Below, piece by piece: positions 1-7,928 of a stretch of 37,619 nucleotides of DNA. Source of the stretch: Ga0077555 sp031406575. Its GTDB lineage: Bacteria; Pseudomonadota; Alphaproteobacteria; Rhizobiales; Hyphomicrobiaceae. Where the stretch lies: assembly GCA_031406575.1 (NCBI GenBank), contig JANOHP010000054.1, positions 1-37,619 on the forward strand. The letters run 5' to 3'. The notes below the pieces were generated by a model, which was not told the DNA's origin, searched no databases, and saw only the letters and a list, made by a program, of their open reading frames with translations. The stretch's first letter is position 1, and every line of letters starts with the position of its first letter. The position numbers were made by a program, and so were the translations under genes.

Positions 1-544
1 TGAGCTCGACGGAGTCCTCGATGCCCTTGCGCACCACCGTCAACGTGATCGGGGTGTTCACCGGCCCGCGCATCTTTTCGACGGCCTGTTCGAGCGTCAG
101 CCCGACGATCGGCTCGCCATCCAAATGCGTAATGAGGTCATTGGCTTGCACGCCGGCCTTGGCGGCCGGCGTGTCGTCGATGGGTGACACCACCTTGACG
201 ACGCCGTTCTCCATCGTGACTTCGATACCCAGGCCGCCGAACTCGCCGCGGGTCTGAATCTGCATGTCCCGGAAGTGCTTGGGATTGAGGTAGGCCGAGT
301 GTGGGTCGAGCGCCGCCAACATCCCGTTGATCGCGGAGTCGATCAGCATACCGTCGTCGGGCTTTTCGACATAATCGGACCGAACACGCTCCAGCACGTC
401 TCCAAACAGGTCGAGTTGCTTGTAGATTTCCGCATTGGGCGTCGTCGCGGAATACGTTCGCGAGACGTTGAACACAGTCGTCGTCCCAGCCATAACCGCG
501 AGGGTCATGAAGGTCCAAAACGCGTAATCGGGTTTGCGCATCAT
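1..544 (-). CDS. ctpA: C-terminal processing peptidase, S41 family (N-terminal part)
   Basis: This is a periplasmic serine protease of the carboxyl-terminal processing family, which trims or degrades envelope proteins and is often linked to peptidoglycan hydrolase control. About 181 codons are visible and the gene runs off the left edge. Seen: an N-terminal hydrophobic segment (FMTLAVMAGTTTVF) that serves as signal or anchor, the family pre-PDZ region with LDPHSAYL, then a PDZ domain with GEFGGLGIEV and the carboxylate-binding region. The catalytic Ser/Lys dyad would lie outside the window. The start is the first of two adjacent ATG codons (542-544); it overlaps the TGA stop of the upstream envC gene as ATGA, which indicates translational coupling. 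EnvC followed by CtpA is a common alphaproteobacterial order, which supports both calls. Confidence 0.9.
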   Translation of the reverse strand, partial: MMRKPDYAFWTFMTLAVMAGTTTVFNVSRTYSATTPNAEIYKQLDLFGDVLERVRSDYVEKPDDGMLIDSAINGMLAALDPHSAYLNPKHFRDMQIQTRGEFGGLGIEVTMENGVVKVVSPIDDTPAAKAGVQANDLITHLDGEPIVGLTLEQAVEKMRGPVNTPITLTVVRKGIEDSVEL

Positions 545-1947
545 CCTTGCACCTTCTGAGCTTCCGTCAGCCACCACGGATCCGGGTCGATCGGTTTGTT
601 GTCTTTGCGGAATTCTATATACAGCACAGGCGACCCATCGGCGGCTTTCGGGCTTGCCGATTTCGGGGCACTGCTCATAATCCCCACCGGCTCACCGGCA
701 AGGACGAACTGGCGCGGCTGAACGTCTATCTGAGATAGGCCAGCCAAAAGAATATGGTAGCCCCCTCCCCCATCAATAATCAAGAGCTGGCCGAAGGTTC
801 TGAACTCACCGGCGAATATGACCCACCCGTCGGCGGGCGATGTGACCTGGGCGCCGTGACGGGTTTCGAGCACGATGCCTTTGGACTGGCTACCGTATTG
901 GGTCTTGTCGCCGTAAGCCAGAACACGACCGCCTTGCGCGGGCAAGGGAAGGCGACCCTTGGCTTGGATGAACGGGATCGCCGGTTCCATCCGCCCGAGT
1001 TCGCGTTTGGGGGCCTGGAGCCCCTTTGGCGCAATCTCGACAGCGGCGCTGCGATCTCCGCTTTTGGTCGGCGCCTCGGCAAGCACAGGCGGCGACGCGC
1101 CGTCCGGCCGTGGACCGGCAGAAGGTGCGAGCGGGCCCGGGCCGACAGCGGCGGGTGGCGTGCCGGGAAGTTGGCCCATCGTGCGATCCAACCGCGAGAT
1201 CAACTCGCTCAGATCGTTGACGTTCTTGGAAATTTCGAAAGTCTCTTTGCGAACCTTTTCGAGTTCGAGCTGTCGTTCGGCAAGGGAATGACGCTTGGAT
1301 TCCATCAACTCCGACAGGCGCAGGCGAGCATCGGTAAGGCGCGCCGTTTCCGCTTTGAGTTTGTCGCTCTCCGCCTTCGCTTCACCCATGATGCGCGCGA
1401 GTTCATTGAGGCGATCGGCGAGTGCCATCGCCTGCCCGCGTAACTCGGGGAAGGCCGAAGCCAGCAACATCGCGCTGCGCACCATGCGCAGGGCATCCTC
1501 GCGCTTGGTGATCAGAACCGGCGGCGGATTGCGCCCCATGCGCTGGATGGCGGCCAGAAGATGCGCGATCGAATCATGGCGCTGCGCCAGGGTTCCGCGA
1601 ACCAGCTTCTCCTGCGCATCCAACTCAGAAAGGCGTGCTTCGATACCCGAAAGTTGCCCTTCGCCGCGCTGGATGAGCTTTGCTGTCGCGAGTAGATTTT
1701 GATTGAGGCGTTCGCGCTCCACCGCCAATTGCCCGATATCGGTCTTGAGGCCCGACTCCGCCCGCTTGCGCTCTTCGAGCTGCTGGCGGCTCGCTTCGAT
1801 CTTCTGCTTCACGTCGTCGGGCGTCTGCGCGACGAGGGACGAGCTGTTCGCGCCCACCAGTGCCGCGATCCCAACGGCGCACCACGGGCCCGAACATCGG
1901 GCCCAATCCTTCAAAATGGCGCGCAGGACAGGCAACGGGCCCCTCAT
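541..1947 (-). CDS. envC: Murein hydrolase activator, EnvC-like (degenerate LytM/M23 domain)
   Basis: Probable periplasmic activator of cell-wall amidases during division, 468 residues. Seen: a signal peptide ending near residue 41 (SSSLVAQ), a long charged Glu/Arg/Lys-rich coiled coil (about 43-275), a Pro/Gly/Ala linker, and a C-terminal LytM-like beta domain (about 350-468). The domain keeps the fold pattern (ADGWVIFAGEF, YGSQSKG) but the usual zinc ligands, HxxxD and HxH, are not recognisable: GIVLETRH and LLAGLS stand in their places. EnvC proteins characteristically lack peptidase activity and act as activators, so this fits. The frame is open up to 2031, but I chose ATG 1945-1947 because it begins directly before the signal peptide. 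Its stop overlaps the ctpA start. It is divergent from the gene at 2182. Confidence 0.85.
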   Translation of the reverse strand: MRGPLPVLRAILKDWARCSGPWCAVGIAALVGANSSSLVAQTPDDVKQKIEASRQQLEERKRAESGLKTDIGQLAVERERLNQNLLATAKLIQRGEGQLSGIEARLSELDAQEKLVRGTLAQRHDSIAHLLAAIQRMGRNPPPVLITKREDALRMVRSAMLLASAFPELRGQAMALADRLNELARIMGEAKAESDKLKAETARLTDARLRLSELMESKRHSLAERQLELEKVRKETFEISKNVNDLSELISRLDRTMGQLPGTPPAAVGPGPLAPSAGPRPDGASPPVLAEAPTKSGDRSAAVEIAPKGLQAPKRELGRMEPAIPFIQAKGRLPLPAQGGRVLAYGDKTQYGSQSKGIVLETRHGAQVTSPADGWVIFAGEFRTFGQLLIIDGGGGYHILLAGLSQIDVQPRQFVLAGEPVGIMSSAPKSASPKAADGSPVLYIEFRKDNKPIDPDPWWLTEAQKVQG

Positions 1948-2181
1948 GAATGAGCTGCTGTGTGGTCTCAGGCGAGTCAGACGGCAAGAATACGGCAATT
2001 GTGGCGTGCGGTCGTCGTTAAACTTCCGCAATGTCTCGAGGTTTGGCTGGATCGATGGCTATCCCAGGGTTGTTAAATCCATTGCCGTGTAACACACCGC
2101 AGGTTACCTGATAGCGGACGCCGAGAGGGCCTGCCCAAGCCTTTGTTTCTACACTGCGGATCACCCAAATCTGGACCTGAA

Positions 2182-2367
2182 ATGACATCGACAACCCTCG
2201 TGATCATTGCCATGGCCGCCGTTGTCATCGTTCTGGTGGCGGGACTCGGCAATCTCGTGCGTAGCAATCCCAGCGCCAGCCTCAGTCAGACGCTGATGCG
2301 GTGGCGTGTCGGGCTGCAGTTCATCGCCATCGCGGTGGCAATGTTGGTGCTATGGCTGTTGAAGTGA
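2182..2367 (+). CDS. Twin transmembrane helix small protein (HIG1 domain)
   Basis: A 61-residue inner-membrane protein with two hydrophobic helices (about residues 5-23 and 42-59) separated by a short polar loop with RSNPSASLSQTLMRWRV. This is the layout of the bacterial HIG1/hypoxia-induced family, which in mitochondria associates with respiratory complexes; the bacterial role is not settled. I chose ATG 2182 over an in-frame start 39 bp upstream because it is preceded by a GGA-type ribosome site and starts just before the first helix. In many alphaproteobacteria this small gene sits immediately before the PduO-type adenosyltransferase, as here (27 bp gap), so the two are probably co-transcribed. 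Confidence 0.8.
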   Translation: MTSTTLVIIAMAAVVIVLVAGLGNLVRSNPSASLSQTLMRWRVGLQFIAIAVAMLVLWLLK

Positions 2368-2394
2368 CTCGAGACTAGAAAACGAGAGCCTCCC

Positions 2395-2976
2395 ATGGTC
2401 GTACTGAACAAGATTTACACCAAAACCGGCGACGACGGCTCCACGGCGCTCGGCACTGGCGAACGGCTACCGAAATATGCGCTGCGCGTCACCGCCTACG
2501 GGACCGTCGATGAAACCAATGCCGCCCTCGGCATGGCTCGCATTCACCTGTCCGACCAGGATCGCCAGAGAGGGCTGGAGCAAAACCTGGTCGCCATCCA
2601 GAACGATCTCTTCGATCTGGGGGCCGACTTGTGCGTACCCAACCGCGACCCCAACCGCACGGCCTTGCGCATCACGGACGCCCAGGTCGAACGTCTCGAA
2701 GGCGAAATCGACGCCCTCAATGCCCACCTGAGCCCCTTGCGGTCGTTCGTGCTTCCGGGCGGCACCCCCGCCGCAGCCGCCTTGCACGTGGCCCGCACGG
2801 TGTGCAGGCGCGCGGAACGGCTGATCGTCGAGCTGGCGGCAAACCCAGATGAACCGGTCGACGCACCTGTGATCAAATACATCAACCGGCTGTCCGATTT
2901 CCTGTTCGTCGCCAGCCGTGCCGCCAACGACGACGGCAAGTTGGATGTGCTTTGGGTGCCGGGTCAGAACCGCTGA
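2395..2976 (+). CDS. pduO: Cob(I)alamin adenosyltransferase, PduO type
   Basis: A cytosolic enzyme that transfers the 5'-deoxyadenosyl group from ATP to cob(I)alamin, giving coenzyme B12. It has 193 residues, the usual length. Seen: the N-terminal nucleotide-binding segment YTKTGDDGSTAL, the central helix bundle with VDETNAALGMAR, a CRRAERLIVEL segment and the C-terminal KYINRLSDFLFVASR, all hallmarks of the PduO/MMAB class rather than the CobA class. It follows the HIG1 small protein closely on the same strand. It converges with the CoA-transferase gene at 3049. No B12-dependent enzyme is encoded nearby. No B12 riboswitch is evident in the 150 bp upstream of the HIG1 gene. Confidence 0.93.
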   Translation: MVVLNKIYTKTGDDGSTALGTGERLPKYALRVTAYGTVDETNAALGMARIHLSDQDRQRGLEQNLVAIQNDLFDLGADLCVPNRDPNRTALRITDAQVERLEGEIDALNAHLSPLRSFVLPGGTPAAAALHVARTVCRRAERLIVELAANPDEPVDAPVIKYINRLSDFLFVASRAANDDGKLDVLWVPGQNR

Positions 2977-2984
2977 TCCCATAG

Positions 2985-3016
2985 AAAAAACGCGCCGCAC
3001 CCATGGGCACGACGCG
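2985..3016 (-). terminator. Rho-independent terminator of the amidase-Bug-CoA-transferase operon
   Basis: Read on the minus strand, a 12-bp stem (3016-3005 with 3002-2991) closes a very short loop and is followed at once by six T residues (2990-2985). Three of the pairs are G-U wobbles on the minus-strand RNA; the same positions would be C-A mismatches on the plus-strand RNA. The site therefore works in one direction only and ends transcription of the gene at 3049. Confidence 0.8.
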
Positions 3017-3048
3017 CTTAATGCTACAGCTGCCGGACGTAGAGATCG

Positions 3049-4287
3049 TCAGACCACACCGTCTTTCTTCAGCGCCTCGACATCGGCCTTCGAGAGCCCC
3101 AGCATATCCTGATAAACGTCATAGGTGTCGGCGCCGAGCACGGGCGAAGCGGTCACCTTCACGTAACTGTCCGACATTTTCACCGGCCAACCGGGAATGA
3201 CGAGCTTGCCACGCACGGGATGATCGATCTCGGCGAAGATTTCACGCTCGCGCATGCTCGCATCGTCGGAGAGTTCCTTGGTGTCCATCACTGCGCCGCA
3301 CGGCACGCCCGATGAGCCCAGCTTCTCCATCGCCTCGAACTTGGTGTAGTTCTTCGTCCACTTCTCGATTTCGGCATTGATCTCGAGGGCATGATTGCCC
3401 CGCTGGGGCGGCGTCGCGAAACGCGAATCGGCCTTCAAGTCTTCACGGCCGATGACCTCGCACAACCGTTCCCAATGAGCGTTGGTCGCCCGGCTCGTAT
3501 AGATGAAGACGTAGTCGTTGTGGCCGCCGGGGCTGCACTTGAACACCTCGCAGGGCGCATTGCCGAGCACGACGCTGTTGCCGTTGCGCTCGCAGGCCTT
3601 GTTGGTGAGCATCTGCCGCGAGTAGGCGATGCGGCAGTAGTTGACCATCGCGTCCTGCATGGCGACTTCGATCTTCTGGCCGCGTCCCGTCACCGTGCGC
3701 TGGAAGAGTGCCGCCAGCACCCCGATGACCGCGTGCAGCCCCGTGCCCGTATCGCCCAGCGTCACACCCGGTTTGATCGGCCGACCGTCCGCCTCGCCGG
3801 TGATGCTCATGACGCCGCCGGCGGCTTGCGCGATCATGTCGAACGCGAGGTTTTTCTCGTAGGGGCTGCCTTTGCCGAAGCCTTTGACGGTCGCGTAGAT
3901 GATGCGCGGGTTGATCTTGGAGACTTCCTCGTAGGAGAAGCCCAGTTTCTCGATGACGCCCGGCGCGAAGTTCTCGGCGAAGATGTCGGCCTTGGCGATG
4001 AGATCGCGCAGCATCTGCTTGCCGCGTGGATCCTTCAGGTTGAGCGTGACCGACCGCTTGTTGGCGTTGAGCAGCATGAAATAATAGCTATCGGCATCCT
4101 TGCGCTCGGACGAGGCGCTGCGGCCCTGCTCACCGCCCTTGGGGTTCTCGATCTTGACCACGTCGGCGCCGAGCCAGGCGAGCGTCTCGGTGATCGAGGT
4201 GCCGGCCTCGAACTGCGTGAGGTCCACGACCTTGATCCCGGCGAGCGCTGGCTTGCCCGAAGGCGTTCCTGCTGACTTGGCATTCAT
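3049..4287 (-). CDS. CaiB/BaiF CoA-transferase, formyl-CoA transferase-like (class III)
   Basis: A cytosolic family III CoA-transferase that moves CoA between carboxylic acids through an aspartyl-CoA thioester, 412 residues. Seen: the N-terminal signature VDLTQFEAGTSITETLAWLGADVVKIE, given here in two parts (VDLTQFEAG and LGADVVKIE), NANKRSVTLNLK, AENFAPG, and LGDTGTG, whose Asp179 aligns with the catalytic Asp169 of Oxalobacter Frc. IEVAMQDAMVN and the C-terminal GIPCG-like GVPCGAVM also match. Start: ATG with GGAGG seven bases upstream. It is the last gene of a minus-strand cluster with two Bug solute-binding proteins and an amidase, so it probably activates the acid that those proteins supply. 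The real acid is unknown; formate/oxalate specificity cannot be claimed from the sequence. Confidence 0.87.
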   Translation of the reverse strand: MNAKSAGTPSGKPALAGIKVVDLTQFEAGTSITETLAWLGADVVKIENPKGGEQGRSASSERKDADSYYFMLLNANKRSVTLNLKDPRGKQMLRDLIAKADIFAENFAPGVIEKLGFSYEEVSKINPRIIYATVKGFGKGSPYEKNLAFDMIAQAAGGVMSITGEADGRPIKPGVTLGDTGTGLHAVIGVLAALFQRTVTGRGQKIEVAMQDAMVNYCRIAYSRQMLTNKACERNGNSVVLGNAPCEVFKCSPGGHNDYVFIYTSRATNAHWERLCEVIGREDLKADSRFATPPQRGNHALEINAEIEKWTKNYTKFEAMEKLGSSGVPCGAVMDTKELSDDASMREREIFAEIDHPVRGKLVIPGWPVKMSDSYVKVTASPVLGADTYDVYQDMLGLSKADVEALKKDGVV

Positions 4288-4393
4288 CGGTAGTCCTCCA
4301 AAAAACGCGGGGGGTCGGGTGGCTGGCGGGGCACGGTCATCGCGCGCGAAGCACGAACGACCGTTCCCCTCACGCCGTGCTCCTCCGCAGGCG

Positions 4394-5365
4394 TCAGGGA
4401 TCGATCTTGATATCGGCGGACTTGATCAGGTCGCCGATCGTCTTGAAGTCGTCTTCGAAATGCCGGCGCACATCGTCGAATTTTTGAACGACAGGCACAG
4501 CCGACACGAGCTGCATTTTCTGCTTCATCTCGGGTGTCGCAGATACCTCATTGACCTTGACGCTGATCTTATCGACGATCTCTTTGGGCGTATTTGGCGG
4601 AGCATAGAGTGCGAACCACACCGGCACGTCGGCATCCTTCACGCCGGCCTCGGCGAGCGTCGGCACATCGGGGAACTCGGCGAACCGCTCGTAGTGGTTG
4701 ACGTTGAGCAGCGTCAACTTGCCGGCTTTGGCGTGCGTCAGCGTCGACCCCTCGTTCATGATGTCGATCACGCCGGCGAGCAGATCGGTGATGCTGTCGG
4801 CGCCTCCGCGATAGGGCACGTGCAAGATATCGACGCCGGTCTTGAAGCGCAGCATCTCGTAGCGCAGGTGCGTGGTCGTGCCTGGCCCCGAAGACCCGAA
4901 CGTCAGCTTGCCCGGGTTGGCTTTGGCGTAGGCGATCAGCTCCTGCAACGTCTTGAAGCCGTGCTTGGGATGCACGACGAAGCCCGAGATCGAATCGCCC
5001 ATGCGTGCGACCACGATGAAATTCTTGGAGTCGTAATTGACCTTGCGCAGCAGCGGCTGGAAGACCGTCGTCGAATTCGACGAGAACAGAAACGTGTGAC
5101 CGTCGGGCGCTGCTTTGTAGGCGGCTTCGGCGCCGATGAGCCCCGAGGCTCCGCCCCGGTTCTCGATCACGAACTGCTGGTTGAAGGCCTTGCCCAGCGC
5201 CTCTGCCCAGGGACGGGCCAGCAGGTCCGTGGCACCCCCCGCAGCAAACGGGACGATCAGCTTCACGGGCTTTTCCGGCCAAGCCTGGGCCATGCCTGTC
5301 GCCGGACCGATGACGCTCGCGGCCGCTGCGCCAGCGACCGTCTGTAAAAATTCGCGACGCTTCAT
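4394..5365 (-). CDS. Tripartite tricarboxylate transporter substrate-binding protein, Bug family (copy 1)
   Basis: A periplasmic solute-binding protein of 323 residues, usually specific for small carboxylates. Seen: a twin-arginine type export signal (MKRREFLQTVAGAAAAS, cleavage near GMAQA), then the Bug landmarks WPEKPVKLIVPFAAGGATD, VIENRGGASGLIGAEAA, GSSGPGTTTHLR, HVPYRGG and FPDVPTLAEAG. The frame is open 93 bp further upstream, but ATG 5363-5365 is preceded by GAGGAA eight bases away and starts the Tat signal, so it is preferred. No TctA/TctB membrane partners are encoded nearby, which is common for Bug proteins. It is a close paralogue of the next gene upstream, with about half of the residues identical by eye. 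Confidence 0.92.
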   Translation of the reverse strand: MKRREFLQTVAGAAAASVIGPATGMAQAWPEKPVKLIVPFAAGGATDLLARPWAEALGKAFNQQFVIENRGGASGLIGAEAAYKAAPDGHTFLFSSNSTTVFQPLLRKVNYDSKNFIVVARMGDSISGFVVHPKHGFKTLQELIAYAKANPGKLTFGSSGPGTTTHLRYEMLRFKTGVDILHVPYRGGADSITDLLAGVIDIMNEGSTLTHAKAGKLTLLNVNHYERFAEFPDVPTLAEAGVKDADVPVWFALYAPPNTPKEIVDKISVKVNEVSATPEMKQKMQLVSAVPVVQKFDDVRRHFEDDFKTIGDLIKSADIKIDP

Positions 5366-5399
5366 TCCAATTCCTCGCTTGATTGTCGACCCCCACGAA

Positions 5400-5431
5400 G
5401 ATCGGCCGACGAGCAGCCGATCGTCAATGGT
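5400..5431 (-). promoter_or_regulatory. Leader element upstream of Bug copy 1, duplicated upstream of copy 2
   Basis: The block GATCGG-N16-CGTCAATGGT (plus-strand reading) lies 35 bases before the start codon. The same two words with the same 16-base spacer lie 37 bases before the start of the second Bug gene. Here GATCGGC (5400-5406) and GCCGATC (5416-5422) also form a 7-bp inverted repeat. It could be a shared regulatory site or a relic of the gene duplication; its function is unknown. Confidence 0.4.
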
Positions 5432-5454
5432 CAATGACACGCTTATTCCCCGCT

Positions 5455-6429
5455 TCACTCGAGCTTGATGTTGGCCGCCTTGATCACCTGCTCTGTCAGC
5501 TTCACGTCGTCGTCCCAGATTTTCTGTGTCTGCTCCACGGTGGCGACCACCGGGATGCAGGCGACGAGGCGCATTTTCGCCTTCCAGTCGTCGGTGGCGG
5601 CGATCTCGACGATTTTGGCGTTGAGCCTATTGACGATCTCCTTGGGCAGGCCGGGCGGCCCGTAGAGCCCGAACCAACTGCCCATATCCGAATCCTTGAT
5701 CCCCGCTTCGGTGAGTGTCGGCACGTCGGGCACCTCCGGGAACCGTTCCGGCGCGTTGACGGTCAGCATAATCAGCTTTCCGGCCTTCACATGCACCAAT
5801 GTCGAGGCTTCGTTCATTATTTGGATGTTGCCGGCGAGCAGGTCCTGCAGGCTGTCGGACCCGCCCCGATAGGGAATGTGGGCGATATCGACACCCGTTC
5901 GGTACTTCAAGATCTCGAGCCGCAAGTGCGGCTGCGTACCCGGACCCGAGGAGCCGTAATTCAACTTGCCGGGATTTTTCTTCGCATACTCGATCAATTC
6001 GGCCAGCGTTTTGACGCCGACGCTGGGATGCACGACGTAACCCGACACCGCATTGCCCATGTGCCCCACGGCCACGAACTGGAGGGGATCGAAACTGTGC
6101 TTGCGCAGCAATGGCAAGCCGACTGTCGCCGTATTGCCCGCGAACAGGAACGTGTATCCATCCGGCGGCGACTTGAAGGCCGCCTCGTTGCCGATGAGGC
6201 CCGAAGCGCCGCCCCGATTCTCGACCACGAACTGTTGCCCGAAGGCTTTCGTCAACGCGTCGGCCCAGGGCCGCGCCACGAGGTCGGTCGCCCCACCCGG
6301 TGCGAACGAGACGATGAATTTGACGGGCCGGTCCGGCCAAGACGTGGTTTGCGCGCGGGCCAGCGGGCCACCAACGACGTTGAGAGCCGTGGCTCCCGCT
6401 GCAGCGCCCAAAAATTCACGACGACGCAT
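5455..6429 (-). CDS. Tripartite tricarboxylate transporter substrate-binding protein, Bug family (copy 2)
   Basis: A second periplasmic Bug-type binding protein, 324 residues, directly upstream of the first. Seen: Tat signal MRRREFLGAAAGATALN with cleavage near ARAQ, then WPDRPVKFIVSFAPGGATD, VVENRGGASGLIGNEAA, GSSGPGTQPHLR, HIPYRGG and VPDVPTLTEAG. The start is ATG 6427-6429 with GGAGGA seven bases upstream; another in-frame ATG at 6444 lies inside that ribosome site and is unlikely. The ligand-facing regions differ from copy 1 (for example SSNSTTVFQP versus AGNTATVGLP), so the pair may take up different acids. Gaps of about 90 bp on both sides fit one operon running from the amidase to the CoA-transferase. 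Confidence 0.92.
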   Translation of the reverse strand: MRRREFLGAAAGATALNVVGGPLARAQTTSWPDRPVKFIVSFAPGGATDLVARPWADALTKAFGQQFVVENRGGASGLIGNEAAFKSPPDGYTFLFAGNTATVGLPLLRKHSFDPLQFVAVGHMGNAVSGYVVHPSVGVKTLAELIEYAKKNPGKLNYGSSGPGTQPHLRLEILKYRTGVDIAHIPYRGGSDSLQDLLAGNIQIMNEASTLVHVKAGKLIMLTVNAPERFPEVPDVPTLTEAGIKDSDMGSWFGLYGPPGLPKEIVNRLNAKIVEIAATDDWKAKMRLVACIPVVATVEQTQKIWDDDVKLTEQVIKAANIKLE

Positions 6430-6465
6430 CGAACGTTCCTCCATGCCATTTTCTTATCCGATGAG

Positions 6466-6497
6466 GATCGGACGAGCGGGAGGTCGGCGTCAATGGT
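6466..6497 (-). promoter_or_regulatory. Leader element upstream of Bug copy 2
   Basis: Same GATCGG-N16-CGTCAATGGT arrangement as 5400-5431, here 37 bases before the start codon. A 6-bp inverted repeat TCCGAT/ATCGGA (6457-6462, 6467-6472) overlaps its left end. That both Bug genes carry it suggests that the duplication unit included the 5' leader. Confidence 0.4.
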
Positions 6498-6520
6498 GTC
6501 GTGTGTGAGGTGATCCCCCT

Positions 6521-7858
6521 TCACCCCGGCGGCAACGGAAATGCACCTCGTGTCTTTTCGAACGCGCGACCGATGCGCAGGGCCAGCGCGTCGTCGAATT
6601 TGCGTGCGACGATCTGGAGGCTCATCGGCAGGCCCGATCGTGACAGCGCGGTCGGCAGCGCCAGTCCGCACAAATCGAGATAATTCACCCACCGCGTGTG
6701 AGCCGCCATCGGCGCTTTCATCTCGTCCACGGCGGCCACGGGCATCGCCGGCAACGCGATCGTCGGCAAGGCGATGGCGTCGAGCCGATCGATCGCCGAC
6801 AGGAAGCCATCGATTGCGTCGCGCTGCCCCGCGCGCAGGCCAATGTAGTCAGCAGCCGACATGGCCTTGCCGACGAGCATGCGCGTGCGGATGGGGGCGG
6901 CGAGCCCCGACCCGGGATTGTCGACGTGGGCTTTCCAGTTGGCATAGGCCTCGGGCGCAATGATCTGGCCGCAGCGCGCCCCATACTCGTCGAGAGACTG
7001 CGGCAGCGCCACCGGCACGATCGTGGCCCCGAGTTCGGCGAGACGCTTCATCGCCGCCGCGAAATCCGCCTTCACCTCGTCGCTGGCGAGCGGCATGTCG
7101 GTATCGGCGATGCGCCCGATGCGCAAGCCTGCCACACCGCGCTCGAGATCGGCGAACGGGTCGACCGGCCGCACGCCGTTGGTCGCCTCGTCCCCCACAT
7201 CGGGGCCTTGCATGGCTGCAAACATCAGCGCTGCCATCGTCACGTCACGCGCCAGTGGCCCAATGGAATCGAGTGTTTGCGACAGCGGCGCGACGCCCGT
7301 CCGCGCCACGCGGCCGATCGACGTTTTGAGACCCACGCAACCGCACAGCGCCGCTGGTATACGCACGGAACCGCCCGTATCGGTGCCCAGGCCACCCGGC
7401 ACGAGGCCCGCACCCACGGCCACGCCCGTGCCCGACGACGACCCCCCGGGGATGCGATGCACCTTTCGGTCCCAGGGATTCCACGGCGTGCCGACGGTGA
7501 TATTCGTGCCGTAACCGCCGAACGCATATTCGACCGTGTGCGTCTTGCCCGGAATGATGGCGCCCGCCGCGCGCAGGCGCTGCACCACGGGCGCATCGCG
7601 CTCGGCCGGCGGCGACTGCCGGCGCGTGAGTGACCCGCACCCGGTCACGACACCGGCGAGATCGACGATGTCTTTGACCACCATCGAGATCCCTTCGAGG
7701 AGGCCCGCTGGCGCGCCAGCCGCCGCACGCGCATCGGCAAGGGCGGCTTCGGCCAAGGCCGTGTCGCGCGTGATGGCGACGAACGCTTTCAGCGCGCCAT
7801 TCTCACGCTCGATGAGATCGAGGGTTCGTGTCGTGGCGGCGACGACCGATGTCGGCAT
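6521..7858 (-). CDS. Amidase, amidase-signature family
   Basis: A cytosolic hydrolase of carboxylic amides, 445 residues. Seen: the Ser-cisSer-Lys triad in family context, with Lys62 in GISMVVKDIVD, Ser140 in PGGSSSGTG and Ser164 in GTDTGGSVRIPAALCG. The 24-residue distance between the serines matches FAAH and other amidases. The C-terminal LPTALSRSGLPMSLQIVA is also typical. Start: ATG 7856-7858 with GGAG seven bases upstream, preferred over an in-frame start 36 bp earlier. It appears to head the operon amidase - Bug - Bug - CoA-transferase. A reasonable inference is that an amide is hydrolysed to an acid that is then handled as a CoA ester, but the substrate is not known. GatA is unlikely because no gatB or gatC lies nearby. 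Confidence 0.88.
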   Translation of the reverse strand: MPTSVVAATTRTLDLIERENGALKAFVAITRDTALAEAALADARAAAGAPAGLLEGISMVVKDIVDLAGVVTGCGSLTRRQSPPAERDAPVVQRLRAAGAIIPGKTHTVEYAFGGYGTNITVGTPWNPWDRKVHRIPGGSSSGTGVAVGAGLVPGGLGTDTGGSVRIPAALCGCVGLKTSIGRVARTGVAPLSQTLDSIGPLARDVTMAALMFAAMQGPDVGDEATNGVRPVDPFADLERGVAGLRIGRIADTDMPLASDEVKADFAAAMKRLAELGATIVPVALPQSLDEYGARCGQIIAPEAYANWKAHVDNPGSGLAAPIRTRMLVGKAMSAADYIGLRAGQRDAIDGFLSAIDRLDAIALPTIALPAMPVAAVDEMKAPMAAHTRWVNYLDLCGLALPTALSRSGLPMSLQIVARKFDDALALRIGRAFEKTRGAFPLPPG

Positions 7859-7928
7859 GGGAGGGCTCCAGGTGCGCAGAATAATCCCCGCCATTTCACC
7901 ACGGCCCGTCGGTCCGCGCCAGGGGCGA

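Noticed and set aside
3049..6429. A dedicated oxalate degradation locus (frc plus oxc)
   Set aside because: The CoA-transferase is only Frc-like, no oxalyl-CoA decarboxylase is adjacent, and the ThDP enzyme at 29183 is 23 kb away and resembles benzoylformate decarboxylase-type proteins.
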